From: Litorivicinus sp.
GTDB lineage: Bacteria > Pseudomonadota > Gammaproteobacteria > Pseudomonadales > Litorivicinaceae
NCBI GenBank assembly: GCA_028339155.1
Contig: JAOLBK010000006.1
Span: forward strand, 1 to 64,000
DNA: 64,000 bases
Direction of reading: 5' to 3'
Part shown: positions 17,608 through 26,410 of the stretch, in pieces
How the letters are laid out: the number at the start of each line of letters is the position of its first letter
Numbering within the stretch: position 1 is the stretch's first letter
Notes under the pieces: model-generated
What the model saw: the letters and a program-made list of their open reading frames with translations, nothing else
Database searches by the model: none
What the model was told of the DNA's origin: nothing
Translations under genes and position numbers: made by a program

Positions 17608-18720
17608 ATGTTATCACTTTTTTATGCTCTGCCCATCTATATGCAAATAATAGAGATATTTATCCTAATGTCATTTCTTGGCCTAGGGCTAAGACTTAAA
17701 GCTCTTTCTAATTTGTCAGTTTCGTTATTTTCTGTTGCCGTTTATATTCTTTTTTGGTGGATTCTAGGATCTCGCCTGCCAAGCGCTGATGAACAGTATT
17801 TTTTTGATGCAGGAACAGCGATTGTCGATAGTTTTGGAAATAGTAAAATTCTAAATATTAATTTGTTTTCATTGTTTGGTTGGCATTTTCTTTATCCTTT
17901 AATAAATTTTGGGTTTGGTTGGCTTGGGTTTCCTGAAGCTATTTTATTTTTCAATCTTGCGTGTACTTTACTGACTGCAAAAATTCTTTCAGTTATATAC
18001 CGCGAAACATTCCCAAAATCTGTATTTGGGATTGATATTTTGACGGTGCTTTTTTATATCTCATTTTTATTATCAGGATGGCCTGTGGCCACAAACTTTA
18101 AAGGAGCACTAGCGAATTTTTTGATTGTCGGTTTAATCTATTATTTTATGCAAGCTAGTAAAGCTGTGACTGCATCAAGACTGATAGCTATTGCTTTTTT
18201 TGTTACTTGCCTGATATTTACGCGGTTTTATTCGGCTTTTGTCCTCGTTTTTTGCTTTGCCCTTTGCCATTTTTTGAGCAACCGTAGGATAATGAATCCT
18301 CTGGCTGTGTGCGCAATGTTTTTTGGGAGCGCGTATTTTTTTGTGATGTCTGGCCTAGCTGAATTTTTGATTGGCAAAATTAACGTTTCTTTTGAATCTT
18401 TTTATAATCTCGTCAATTTTTTAATCACACCTTTGCCTTGGAATATTGTTAGTGATTATAAGTTTGTGTTGTTGGGTGTGTGGCAATATTGGTTAGCGAT
18501 TCCATTTTTTATGTTGGGGCTTGTACGAGCTCTCTTGTCAAAAAAAATAAATCTAACCGCTATAGCTATGATAGTGCTCGTAAGTATTGTTTCGTTCAGT
18601 ATAATTCCCGGCTATGATGGTGTAAGGCACAGGCACGGGTTTTTTTCTTTAATAGTTTTTATGCAGATCGCGGGATTTGAATTGCTAGGAATTTCAATTA
18701 GGCGTAGGTTTTATGGTTAA
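17608..18720 (+). CDS. Polytopic membrane protein, possible O-unit polymerase or GT-C enzyme
   Basis: The protein has 370 residues and is almost entirely hydrophobic, with nine to eleven predicted membrane segments. A polar loop after the second segment contains LPSADEQYFFDAG (residues 56-68). A long loop around 85-100 and the segment IIPGYDGVRHRHGFF near the C-terminus carry clustered charged residues that could be catalytic. These features are seen in Wzy-like polymerases and in EpsG-like proteins, which have poor sequence conservation, so no firm family is claimed. As no other polymerase is evident, this and the protein at 13654 are the two candidates. The next gene overlaps by eight bases. 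Confidence 0.5.
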   Translation: MLSLFYALPIYMQIIEIFILMSFLGLGLRLKALSNLSVSLFSVAVYILFWWILGSRLPSADEQYFFDAGTAIVDSFGNSKILNINLFSLFGWHFLYPLINFGFGWLGFPEAILFFNLACTLLTAKILSVIYRETFPKSVFGIDILTVLFYISFLLSGWPVATNFKGALANFLIVGLIYYFMQASKAVTASRLIAIAFFVTCLIFTRFYSAFVLVFCFALCHFLSNRRIMNPLAVCAMFFGSAYFFVMSGLAEFLIGKINVSFESFYNLVNFLITPLPWNIVSDYKFVLLGVWQYWLAIPFFMLGLVRALLSKKINLTAIAMIVLVSIVSFSIIPGYDGVRHRHGFFSLIVFMQIAGFELLGISIRRRFYG

Positions 18721-19675
18721 TCACTCCTGCACAAGTGATGCCTGCACTTTCCTTGTATGTCCCTGCGGCTCCAATCAAGCTTTAAATTTTGGTGCGAAAA
18801 AAAAACTTTTAGTTTGCACCGATGGGAGCTGTCCTCACTCTAAACTAGGGAATGAATTTCCGATTATTAATGGTACTCCGATATTGATCCCAGATTTGAA
18901 GTGCGACACAGCTTTCACTAGGGGAAATACGCGTTCCTACGTAAGTCGAGCGACACACGATCTCCCAAGTTTTATGTTGAAAATTCGTCAGTGGTTGATG
19001 GGAGATATTACTACTCGGGAAAATGTTGATCATTTCAGGCGACTTTTTGATTGTGAAAATAAAATTCGAATTCTGGTGATCGGTGGTGGCACCGTTGGTG
19101 TTGGATTGGATTTGCTAATCAAAGATCTTGATTGCGAGATTGTGGTGGTTGATGTCTACGCTTCCGACGCGGTTGACTATGTCTGTGACTCTCATTATTT
19201 GCCTTTCAAAGATTCCTCTTTTGATGCGGTTTGGATTCAGGCTGTTTTAGAACATGTTATTGACCCCAAAATGGTCGTTGCGCAGATCGCTAGAGTTTTG
19301 AAACCGAAAGGTGCTGTTTATGCGGAAACCCCATTTATGCAACCAGTTCATGAAGGTGCATATGATTACACACGTTTCACTGTGTTAGGCCATAGATACC
19401 TTTTTCGAGATTTTCGGGCTGTTAAGTTTGGCGCTAATCGCGGAGCTGATATAGCGCTCGCCTGGAGTTTAAAATATTTTATGACCGCGTTATTGCGTAG
19501 TAAAAACATTGGTCGTGCGTGCTTTTATCTTGCGATTATTTTCCTTTTACCGGTACGACCGCTTTTGTCTAGATGGATAAGTGCAGATTCCGCTTCTGGC
19601 GTTTTTTTCGTGGGAGTGAAAACAGAATCGAGATTGACACATCGCGAACTCCCCAAACTCTATAGAATTAAGTAA
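18713..19675 (+). CDS. SAM-dependent methyltransferase with Trm112-like N-terminus
   Basis: The protein has 320 residues. The first ~60 residues resemble a Trm112-like zinc-ribbon module: CPCGSNQALNF, then VCTDGSCPHSK, then FPIINGTPILIPD, with four cysteines. The methyltransferase domain starts near residue 115 with RILVIGGGTVGVGLD (motif I), IVVVDVYASDAVDYVCD (motif II) and DAVWIQAVLEHVIDPKMVVAQIARVLKPKG, the typical type 11 methyltransferase core. C-terminal hydrophobic segments (ACFYLAIIFLLPVRPLL) may attach it to the membrane. It could O-methylate or N-methylate a sugar of the glycan or its lipid carrier. The target is not visible from sequence. Confidence 0.75.
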   Translation: MVNHSCTSDACTFLVCPCGSNQALNFGAKKKLLVCTDGSCPHSKLGNEFPIINGTPILIPDLKCDTAFTRGNTRSYVSRATHDLPSFMLKIRQWLMGDITTRENVDHFRRLFDCENKIRILVIGGGTVGVGLDLLIKDLDCEIVVVDVYASDAVDYVCDSHYLPFKDSSFDAVWIQAVLEHVIDPKMVVAQIARVLKPKGAVYAETPFMQPVHEGAYDYTRFTVLGHRYLFRDFRAVKFGANRGADIALAWSLKYFMTALLRSKNIGRACFYLAIIFLLPVRPLLSRWISADSASGVFFVGVKTESRLTHRELPKLYRIK

Positions 19676-19799
19676 ATTTTTGGGAATAAAGTTGTTTGAG
19701 GTTCGTCTAGATATTTGTTTTTTGGTCAAGAAATACTTTTTATTTTAAAGGATTCTTGTAAGTTTCCTATTTGGGCCGAAATTTTTTTTGGAATAAATA

Positions 19800-20927
19800 A
19801 TGCAGAAAAGATTAGCGTTAGTTGGTTCTCCTGGGTCTGCCTTTTTGAATTTTCGATTGTCGTTTATACGGCTTTTGGTTAAACGAGGTGTAAAAGTGAT
19901 ATGTGTGGCACCACAGTTTAGTGATTCCGAGGAACAGATATTGCGAGATAGCGGAGCTGAAGTTTTTAATCTTGGGTTTGCGAGAATGTCTATTTCTATT
20001 TTTGAGTTTGGCCGAGTAGTGTTTCGTCTTGTCAAACTGTTTCGCAGCAAGAATATTAGTCATTGCGTCAGCTTTTTCCATAAACCAAATATTTTGTGTG
20101 GGTTCGCTTGTATCATTTGTAAGGGTGTGAAGTTTGTACCGATAATTGAGGGTCTTGGAACGCTTTTTGGTAAAAATAAAATGCTCAGGTTCTGGTTGCT
20201 GAGAAAGTTATTAATTATTGGGTATCGTATTACTTTGATTACTGCAAAGCGGGTGGTTTTTTTGAATCAATTTGATCGCACGTACTTTGTCGAAAGATCG
20301 ATTGCTCCTGTGGAAAGATGTGAATTATTGGGCCCGATCGGAGTAGATTTAAAAAAATTCAATGCTAGTGGTGCCGAAGTAGAAAATATTGGGTTTGTAT
20401 TCGCTGGACGCCTGTTAGTATCGAAAGGTATTTTGATTTTTCAAGACGCTGTCAATCATTTGGAAGCTTTAGGTCGGTTGTCTAACGTCGAAATAATGGT
20501 GGCTGGTGAAATTGATGAGAATTTTGATTCAATTTCTGCCGACCAATTAAATGATATTAAGTCAAATAAGAATATTTCTTATCTAGGACATTGTTCTTTA
20601 AGTGGAGTGTTAAGAAAAGGCCGAATTTTAGTGCTCCCGACATGGTATCGAGAGGGTGTTCCAATGGTTTTGCAAGAAGCGATGGCATCCGGGCTACCAG
20701 TAATTTGTACGGACTGGCCAGGATGCAGAGATATTACTATTGATGGTTACAACGGTTTATTGATACCGCCACAAGACAGTAAAGCATTGGCTAAAGCAAT
20801 GATATTTTTTTTAGATGATTGTACGAAAGTTTTTGAATTTGGAACCAATGCGAGATTATATGCTGAGCAAAATTTGGGCTCCGCGGATAAGAACGATTTG
20901 CTCTACAATTTTGTGGAGTCCAGTTAA
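19800..20927 (+). CDS. Family 4 glycosyltransferase (PglA/TuaC-like)
   Basis: The protein has 375 residues. The N-terminal domain opens with RLALVGSPGSAFLNFRLSFI, the 'F.fr..li' layout of the PglA subgroup. The C-terminal domain contains FVFAGRLLVSKGILIFQDA and PTWYREGVPMVLQEAMASGLPVICTD, where EGVPMVLQE is the E-x7-E signature of retaining GT4 enzymes. Related enzymes transfer a HexNAc to an undecaprenyl-diphosphate-linked sugar, often as the second step after a WecA- or PglC-type initiator, and WecA is encoded nearby. A 124-base spacer separates it from the methyltransferase gene. Confidence 0.85.
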   Translation: MQKRLALVGSPGSAFLNFRLSFIRLLVKRGVKVICVAPQFSDSEEQILRDSGAEVFNLGFARMSISIFEFGRVVFRLVKLFRSKNISHCVSFFHKPNILCGFACIICKGVKFVPIIEGLGTLFGKNKMLRFWLLRKLLIIGYRITLITAKRVVFLNQFDRTYFVERSIAPVERCELLGPIGVDLKKFNASGAEVENIGFVFAGRLLVSKGILIFQDAVNHLEALGRLSNVEIMVAGEIDENFDSISADQLNDIKSNKNISYLGHCSLSGVLRKGRILVLPTWYREGVPMVLQEAMASGLPVICTDWPGCRDITIDGYNGLLIPPQDSKALAKAMIFFLDDCTKVFEFGTNARLYAEQNLGSADKNDLLYNFVESS

Positions 20928-21261
20928 TCCCGAAATGTCATTCGAATTGCTGGGCTTCAGTTTACCGCGGTGCAGTAAGTATTTATTTAGTACTCCCAAT
21001 CTCAAATGGAGCGATTGCCTAAAAATTTGGTGCCATCCTAATTAGTGCTTTTGGTGGCGTTTTAGCTTGATATTGCGAAGCGGAGTAATTGGCGCAAAAA
21101 GAATCCAATTATGAAGCTGATATAATAAACGTAAGGAGCAAACCAGTTTGTAGTCGAGAATCTTCTCATGGATGTTATCCTTGAAAAGCTGAAGCTAAAT
21201 AGAGCCGAATTTCCAGATTAATCTTAGGACTTAGTTACCAACCTTGAGAGATACGGATGTT
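20928..21261. other. Intergenic region without a supported gene
   Basis: About 330 bases between a glycosyltransferase and the phosphatase-superfamily gene. All six frames are short or broken. A frame continuing to 21045 is only a shadow of the upstream gene. No terminator with a T-run was found; the sequence GTAAGGAG near 21133 has no downstream frame of note. Confidence 0.45.
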
Positions 21262-22587
21262 ATGAAAGACGCTAGACGAGTTTTATTTATAGAATTAAAT
21301 GAGCTCAATATGGATATCGTGAAAGAGTACATCTCGCTTGGATACGCTTTGCCTAATTTTAGTAAATTACTCTCCGGCGGGATGGTTCGGACGTCAGCGG
21401 AGACAGAGGTTGAGTTACTCGAGCCATGGATTCAATGGGCATCGGTTCATACAGGAAAATCCTTTGATGAGCACAAGATTTTCCGCTTAGGAGACATTAC
21501 ACAAAACAAACAAAGGCAAGTATTCGAAGAAATTGAGAGTCGAGGCTACAAAGTTGGCTGTTTGTCCCCAATGAACAGTAGAAATGAGTTAGAAAATCCA
21601 GCTTTTTTTATTCCTGATCCTTGGACGTTAACCCATTCAGATAATTCATTCGCATCCCGATTGTTGGCGTCGGCTATGAAGCAATTAGTTAACGACAACG
21701 CACAGGCTAAACTGACTTTTGGAAGTGTCTGGAAGTTGTGTTTAGCGTTGTTGTTAATAGTACCGATACGAGATTTGCTTACTCTGTCTAGAACGCTAAA
21801 GAGTTCGGTAACTCAGCCTTGGAGAAAAGCTATTTTCTTCGATACGCTACTCCATGTCGTTTTTGAGAATTTAGTAAAACGAACTCAACCTGACTTCGCG
21901 GTTCTGTTCTTGAATGCTGGAGCCCATATTCAACACCACTATATGCATTCATCCAAGGTGCTCTCGAATTTGACCGGTTGCCGGAATCCAGAGTGGTATG
22001 TTCCTAAAGGATTTGACCCTCTCGCAGAGCTTTTGATGGCATACGATGGAATCGTTGGGCAGCTTACAAATCGTGTAGATTATGAATATGTTATTGCTAC
22101 GGGATTGACGCAAAAAATTTATTCAGAGCCTGAATTTTATTATCGCCTAAAGGACCATGCAGAGTTTTTGAATCTCCTTGACATAACTTATTCTTCAGTA
22201 ACACCTAGGATGAGTCGTGATTTTTTGGTGTCATTTATTGATAACCAAGATCGGAATAGGGCAGCAAAGCAACTGCTACAGGTAACGATTGATGGTATTG
22301 CTATTTTTCAAAATATAGAGATTCGGGATTTTCAAATCTTCGCTACTCTGGAGCATCCGAAAGAAATCTTACCCACTGCAGAAGTTTTGACTGGTTCGGG
22401 CTGTCGTTACTTTGCCTTGAACCACTTGGTTATTGTTGCAATAAAAAATGGCGGTCACGATTCCGAGGGGTTCTTATTTAAATCGGATTCTTTGCCAAAC
22501 TATGGATATCTCTCAGACAAAGATCATGTAAAAAATATTTTTTACTATTTACAAGACCTATTCCCAAGCGCAACTTCTGCCCAGTAA
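21262..22587 (+). CDS. Alkaline-phosphatase-superfamily protein (phosphodiesterase/sulfatase-like)
   Basis: The protein has 441 residues from ATG 21262; an upstream TTG at 21244 gives six more. The opening RVLFIELNELNMDIVKEYISLG resembles the first metal-site strand of the alkaline phosphatase superfamily, though the usual D is an E here. LEPWIQWASVHTGKS (about 50-65) holds the expected Thr/Ser nucleophile region 'P..W.S..TG', and VLFLNAGAHIQHHYMHS provides the His-rich metal-site region. Related proteins in O-antigen and capsule loci are annotated as nucleotide pyrophosphatase-like, and may modify or trim phosphorylated glycans. There is no signal peptide; a hydrophobic stretch near 160-175 (LCLALLLIVPI) may be membrane-associated. 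Substrate unknown. Confidence 0.6.
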   Translation: MKDARRVLFIELNELNMDIVKEYISLGYALPNFSKLLSGGMVRTSAETEVELLEPWIQWASVHTGKSFDEHKIFRLGDITQNKQRQVFEEIESRGYKVGCLSPMNSRNELENPAFFIPDPWTLTHSDNSFASRLLASAMKQLVNDNAQAKLTFGSVWKLCLALLLIVPIRDLLTLSRTLKSSVTQPWRKAIFFDTLLHVVFENLVKRTQPDFAVLFLNAGAHIQHHYMHSSKVLSNLTGCRNPEWYVPKGFDPLAELLMAYDGIVGQLTNRVDYEYVIATGLTQKIYSEPEFYYRLKDHAEFLNLLDITYSSVTPRMSRDFLVSFIDNQDRNRAAKQLLQVTIDGIAIFQNIEIRDFQIFATLEHPKEILPTAEVLTGSGCRYFALNHLVIVAIKNGGHDSEGFLFKSDSLPNYGYLSDKDHVKNIFYYLQDLFPSATSAQ

Positions 22588-22953
22588 AAATAGGTGGATC
22601 ACTTGAGTTTGCTTTTTTTTCTTCAAGATTCGGCTGCACTCTATTGCGTTCTTCAATAGGCCACGTCCAAATTTTTCGCAACGTTTGCGTGGCAAGGCCA
22701 CGTTTTAGCCTGTCAAAAAGTTATTGCGCTAAGTCTTTTGTCCTTGCGGGCACTCAGGTTACTGGTTTTTTTGGATTTTCTACTGTGATATTTCAATGTT
22801 CTACGGTGGGCTTTACTGAGAGATTATGATCCTAGGGGCGTGATTCGGGTCCAAAAGAGCGTTGATTGGTGGCGGCGGATTAACACTCGTTAACGAGACA
22901 GCGTATAGTCATAGATTGTGGTATCTTAACATGCATTTATTTGATTTATTTAT
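22588..22953. other. Intergenic region without a supported gene
   Basis: A 366-base spacer between the phosphatase-superfamily gene and the WecA-like gene. A 61-codon frame at 22644-22829 lacks any motif. The region probably contains the promoter of wecA, but no strong -35/-10 pair stands out. The gap marks the end of the compact, AT-rich polysaccharide operon. Confidence 0.45.
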
Positions 22954-24003
22954 ATGGCTTTCAATCAAGTTATTTTTTTGGTCGGATTGCCGATTATTTC
23001 GGGAATTGCGGCTGTAGGTTTGATCATGGTGCTTACACCGCTTGCTGCGTTAGTGGGTGCGATTGACGAACCAGACGACCGTAAGCATCATGCTGGACCG
23101 ACCCCAATGGTTGGTGGTTTTGCTATCTACCTAGTGCTTTTGGCAGTAATCCTTCTCATCGATCCTCCAGAGAAAATAACGTGGATCATGGCAGCTTCAA
23201 CTCTGCTGCTTTTTGTTGGATTTTTAGACGATGCATTTGATTTGGGTGTAAAAGTACGCTTTTTAGTGCAGATCATAGCCGTTGGCATCATGGTATTTGG
23301 TGGGAACTTATCGATTCAGACGCTCGGTTTTACGTTTTTAGGCATGAATGAACTTGGTTTATGGGGTTTGGCGCTAACATGTCTGGCTGTTGTTGGTTTA
23401 ACCAATGCCTTTAATATGGTTGACGGAATTGATGGGTTGGCTTCGGGACACTTATTGATCGGAATGCTGTCATTAATCGCCATTCAGTTAGTATTTTCAG
23501 GTGAAGTCTATCAATTAACTTGGTTATCGGTTCTGTTGGCGACTGTATTTGCTTTTTGGTTGGTGAATATGTCACTAACACCTTTGAGAAAAGTATTTCT
23601 TGGTGATGCGGGTTCATTATTGCTTGGCTTTTTAATGAGCTGGTTGCTGATTTACTACTCCCAAGATCCTATATCGCTGGTACATCCGGTCGCAGCGTTA
23701 TGGTGCGTCACTTTGCCAGTTTATGACACAGTCATTGTGATTATGAAACGCTTGAGAAAGAGCATGTCTCCTTTTCAACCAGACCGAAATCACCTTCACC
23801 ATCTTTTGATCGATGCGGGAGTGCCAGCCAAATTGGCTCTTTTTTGGATTCTCGCGGCATCAGTTTTGTTGAACGTGACGGGCATCGTAATCACCTATCT
23901 TGTTTCACCGATAGTGGGTTTGATTGCATTTTTCATAGTAATGTTGATATTCGCATTTTTTCTGCTGCAAGGCAGAGAGAAGCCAACAGGAAAATATTGT
24001 TGA
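22954..24003 (+). CDS. wecA: Undecaprenyl-phosphate N-acetylhexosamine-1-phosphate transferase, WecA-like
   Basis: The protein has 349 residues and about eleven membrane segments, of the MraY/WecA family. It would start glycan assembly by moving HexNAc-1-phosphate from UDP-HexNAc onto undecaprenyl phosphate at the inner membrane. Visible family motifs are DEPDDRKHHAGPTPMVGG (residues 39-56), the Mg-binding LLFVGFLDDAFDLG (about 86-99), LTNAFNMVDGIDGLASG (150-166), VFLGDAGSLLLGF and the C-terminal PDRNHLHHLL. The HLHH motif is typical of WecA rather than MraY. Length matches the family. It likely initiates the lipid-linked unit extended by the glycosyltransferases upstream. Confidence 0.9.
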   Translation: MAFNQVIFLVGLPIISGIAAVGLIMVLTPLAALVGAIDEPDDRKHHAGPTPMVGGFAIYLVLLAVILLIDPPEKITWIMAASTLLLFVGFLDDAFDLGVKVRFLVQIIAVGIMVFGGNLSIQTLGFTFLGMNELGLWGLALTCLAVVGLTNAFNMVDGIDGLASGHLLIGMLSLIAIQLVFSGEVYQLTWLSVLLATVFAFWLVNMSLTPLRKVFLGDAGSLLLGFLMSWLLIYYSQDPISLVHPVAALWCVTLPVYDTVIVIMKRLRKSMSPFQPDRNHLHHLLIDAGVPAKLALFWILAASVLLNVTGIVITYLVSPIVGLIAFFIVMLIFAFFLLQGREKPTGKYC

Positions 24004-24232
24004 GGATTAGAGTACTTGGTTAGTGATCCGCCTCGATGCTTTGGTGTGAGCATTCGTTTTGATAGTTTGAGCGCTATCGAACGTGTAACTAAATCTTCTG
24101 GAAACATTATACTTTTTAGTGTGGGTAAATTTTACAAGGTATTCGAACAGTAATTCATGGCGTTGTTATTGGATAAAAAATGTCACCGCAGGTTTATTGG
24201 TATAGCACTGCTTGGCGGATACGAACGGCATT

Positions 24233-25075
24233 ATGGAATATACAATGATTAATAAATGCTTATTACCCGTCGCTGGCTACGGCACTCGGTTTTTACCGGC
24301 CACTAAATCATCGCCAAAAGAGATGTTACCTATCGTTAATAAGCCGCTGATTGAGTATGCGGTGCAGGAAACGGTTGAAGCTGGTTTGACGCGGATCGGT
24401 TTTGTTACTGGTCGGGGTAAACGTGCGATTGAAGATCATTTTGATAAGAACTATGAATTGGAAGATCAAATTCGAGGCACTGGCAAAGAAGACTTGCTCC
24501 AAGCGACTCGCGATTTAATTGATCAATGCGAATTTTCTTATACGCGACAAAAGGAAATGAAAGGCTTAGGTCACGCTATTTTGACTGGTGAGACTCTGAT
24601 TGGAGATGAGCCTTTTGCGGTCGTATTGGCTGACGATCTATGTTTTGGTGGTGACGATGGTGTTTTAGCCCAAATGGTGAAGCTATTTGATCAGTATCGC
24701 TGTTCAATTGTGGCGGTCGAAGAGGTTCCTGACGACTCGATTCACCAATATGGCGTCATTGCTGGAGAGGCGATCCATGAGGGTATTTATCGAGTCACTG
24801 ACATGATCGAAAAGCCCTCGATAGAGGATGCTCCATCGAATTTTGGAATTATCGGTCGTTACATTCTGACACCTGATATTTTTGAGTTGTTGCGCAATAC
24901 TCTTCCTGGAAAAAACGGTGAGATACAGATCACCGATGCATTGAAAATGCAGGCTGAGCAGGGCTGTGTTCTGGCGTACCGATTCAAGGGTCGTCGTTTT
25001 GATTGTGGATCGATTGATGGGTTTGTTGAGGCGACTAACTTTTGCTATGAAAAATTTTATAAAAATGGGCTTTGA
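24233..25075 (+). CDS. galU: UTP-glucose-1-phosphate uridylyltransferase
   Basis: The protein has about 280 residues. It makes UDP-glucose from UTP and glucose-1-phosphate. The nucleotide-binding motif LLPVAGYGTRFLPATKSSPKEMLP lies near the N-terminus (split here as LLPVAGYGTRF and LPATKSSPKEMLP), followed by KPLIEYAVQE, and later FAVVLADDL and YGVIAGE segments, then VTDMIEKP and GRYILTP. The start is uncertain: ATG 24233 or ATG 24245, with an upstream TTG at 24212 judged unlikely. The UDP-glucose dehydrogenase gene follows after six bases, so the pair channels glucose-1-phosphate to UDP-glucuronate. Confidence 0.95.
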   Translation: MEYTMINKCLLPVAGYGTRFLPATKSSPKEMLPIVNKPLIEYAVQETVEAGLTRIGFVTGRGKRAIEDHFDKNYELEDQIRGTGKEDLLQATRDLIDQCEFSYTRQKEMKGLGHAILTGETLIGDEPFAVVLADDLCFGGDDGVLAQMVKLFDQYRCSIVAVEEVPDDSIHQYGVIAGEAIHEGIYRVTDMIEKPSIEDAPSNFGIIGRYILTPDIFELLRNTLPGKNGEIQITDALKMQAEQGCVLAYRFKGRRFDCGSIDGFVEATNFCYEKFYKNGL

Positions 25076-25081
25076 AAGTTT

Positions 25082-26410
25082 ATGAAATTAGCGGTGATTG
25101 GAACCGGTTATGTTGGGCTTGTTACCGGTGCTTGTTTTGCTGAAATGGGCAACCACGTGGTATGTGTGGATGTGGATCAAGAGAAATTGGTCCGACTGAA
25201 GCGCGGCGAAATTCCGATTTATGAGCCAGGGCTTGGGGAGATTGTTCAACGAAATTTTGCTCGGGGATCTTTAGAGTTTACGGATGACTCAAAAGCCGCG
25301 CTTGACGGCACTCAGGTGGCGATGATTGCGGTGGGAACTCCGCCTGGTGACGACGGGTCGGCGGATCTCCGGTATGTGCTTGAAGTGGCGCGGGGCCTTG
25401 GTGAGCATATGACCGATTATTTAGTGATTGCTGATAAATCGACGGTTCCAGTTGGTACGGCTGACAAAGTCTCTGAGGAGATTCTGAGAGCACTTGAGGT
25501 TCGCGGCGTTGACATTGCATATGATGTGGTTAGCAATCCTGAATTTTTGAAAGAAGGTGCTGCGATTGAGGATTTCATGCGCCCAGACCGCATTGTGTTG
25601 GGTACGGATTCTGATCGCGCTCGCGAATTGTTGTCAGAGCTTTACGAACCGTTTAGCCGGACTCGAGATAAACTCATTTTTATGGGCGTTCGCGATGCTG
25701 AAATGACCAAATATGCGGCGAATGCGATGTTGGCGACGAAGATTTCGTTCATGAATGAAATTGCCAATTTGTGTGAGCTGCTTGACGTGGATGTTGAGAA
25801 TGTTCGTAAGGGAATCGGCTCAGATCCGCGAATAGGATTCAGTTTTATTTATCCTGGTTGTGGTTATGGTGGATCTTGCTTTCCAAAAGATGTCAAAGCG
25901 ATCATTGGAATGGCTAAAGAAGTCGATTTCTCACCCATTGTTATGCAGGCGGTTGAGGACCGGAATCAGTTGCAGAAATATCGTTTGGTAGAACGCGTTT
26001 TAGAATCTTATGGCGAAGATCTTTCTGGATTGATCTTCGGAATGTGGGGCCTTGCCTTTAAACCAGGCACGGACGATGTCCGAGAAGCTTCTTCCGCGGT
26101 CATTATTCACGAACTTGTAAAGCGCGGAGCCATTATCCAAGCGTTTGATCCGGCAGCGATGACTACGATCATTCAAGAAATCAATGCTGAGTGGGTCGGA
26201 GAAAAGGTGCTGCTTTGTGCAGATCAATACGATGCAGTGAAAGATGCGGATGCGTTGATCTTGGTGACTGAGTGGAATTTGTTTCGTCAACCAGATTTTC
26301 TGGCAATGGAACGTTCGATGAAACGCAAAGCAATTTTTGATGGCCGCAATCAATATGATTCCAAGCGCTTAAGGGAGCAGGGTTGGGAGTATGTCGGAAT
26401 CGGACGGTGA
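25082..26410 (+). CDS. ugd: UDP-glucose 6-dehydrogenase
   Basis: The protein has 442 residues. It oxidises UDP-glucose twice with NAD to UDP-glucuronate. The NAD-binding motif GTGYVGLVTGACFAEMGN is at residues 7-24; TPPGDDGSAD follows near 90. The catalytic cysteine is in the CGYGGSCFPKD motif near residue 263, and the C-terminal domain has FGMWGLAFKPGTDDVREASS. Length and motif order are normal. It forms an operon with galU and overlaps the following histone-deacetylase-family gene by four bases (GTGA). UDP-glucuronate could feed the polysaccharide locus and, through the epimerase at 31211, UDP-galacturonate. Confidence 0.96.
   Translation: MKLAVIGTGYVGLVTGACFAEMGNHVVCVDVDQEKLVRLKRGEIPIYEPGLGEIVQRNFARGSLEFTDDSKAALDGTQVAMIAVGTPPGDDGSADLRYVLEVARGLGEHMTDYLVIADKSTVPVGTADKVSEEILRALEVRGVDIAYDVVSNPEFLKEGAAIEDFMRPDRIVLGTDSDRARELLSELYEPFSRTRDKLIFMGVRDAEMTKYAANAMLATKISFMNEIANLCELLDVDVENVRKGIGSDPRIGFSFIYPGCGYGGSCFPKDVKAIIGMAKEVDFSPIVMQAVEDRNQLQKYRLVERVLESYGEDLSGLIFGMWGLAFKPGTDDVREASSAVIIHELVKRGAIIQAFDPAAMTTIIQEINAEWVGEKVLLCADQYDAVKDADALILVTEWNLFRQPDFLAMERSMKRKAIFDGRNQYDSKRLREQGWEYVGIGR

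Noticed and set aside
22644-22829. 61-codon + frame before wecA
   Set aside because: No recognisable domain and no binding site; treated as spacer.
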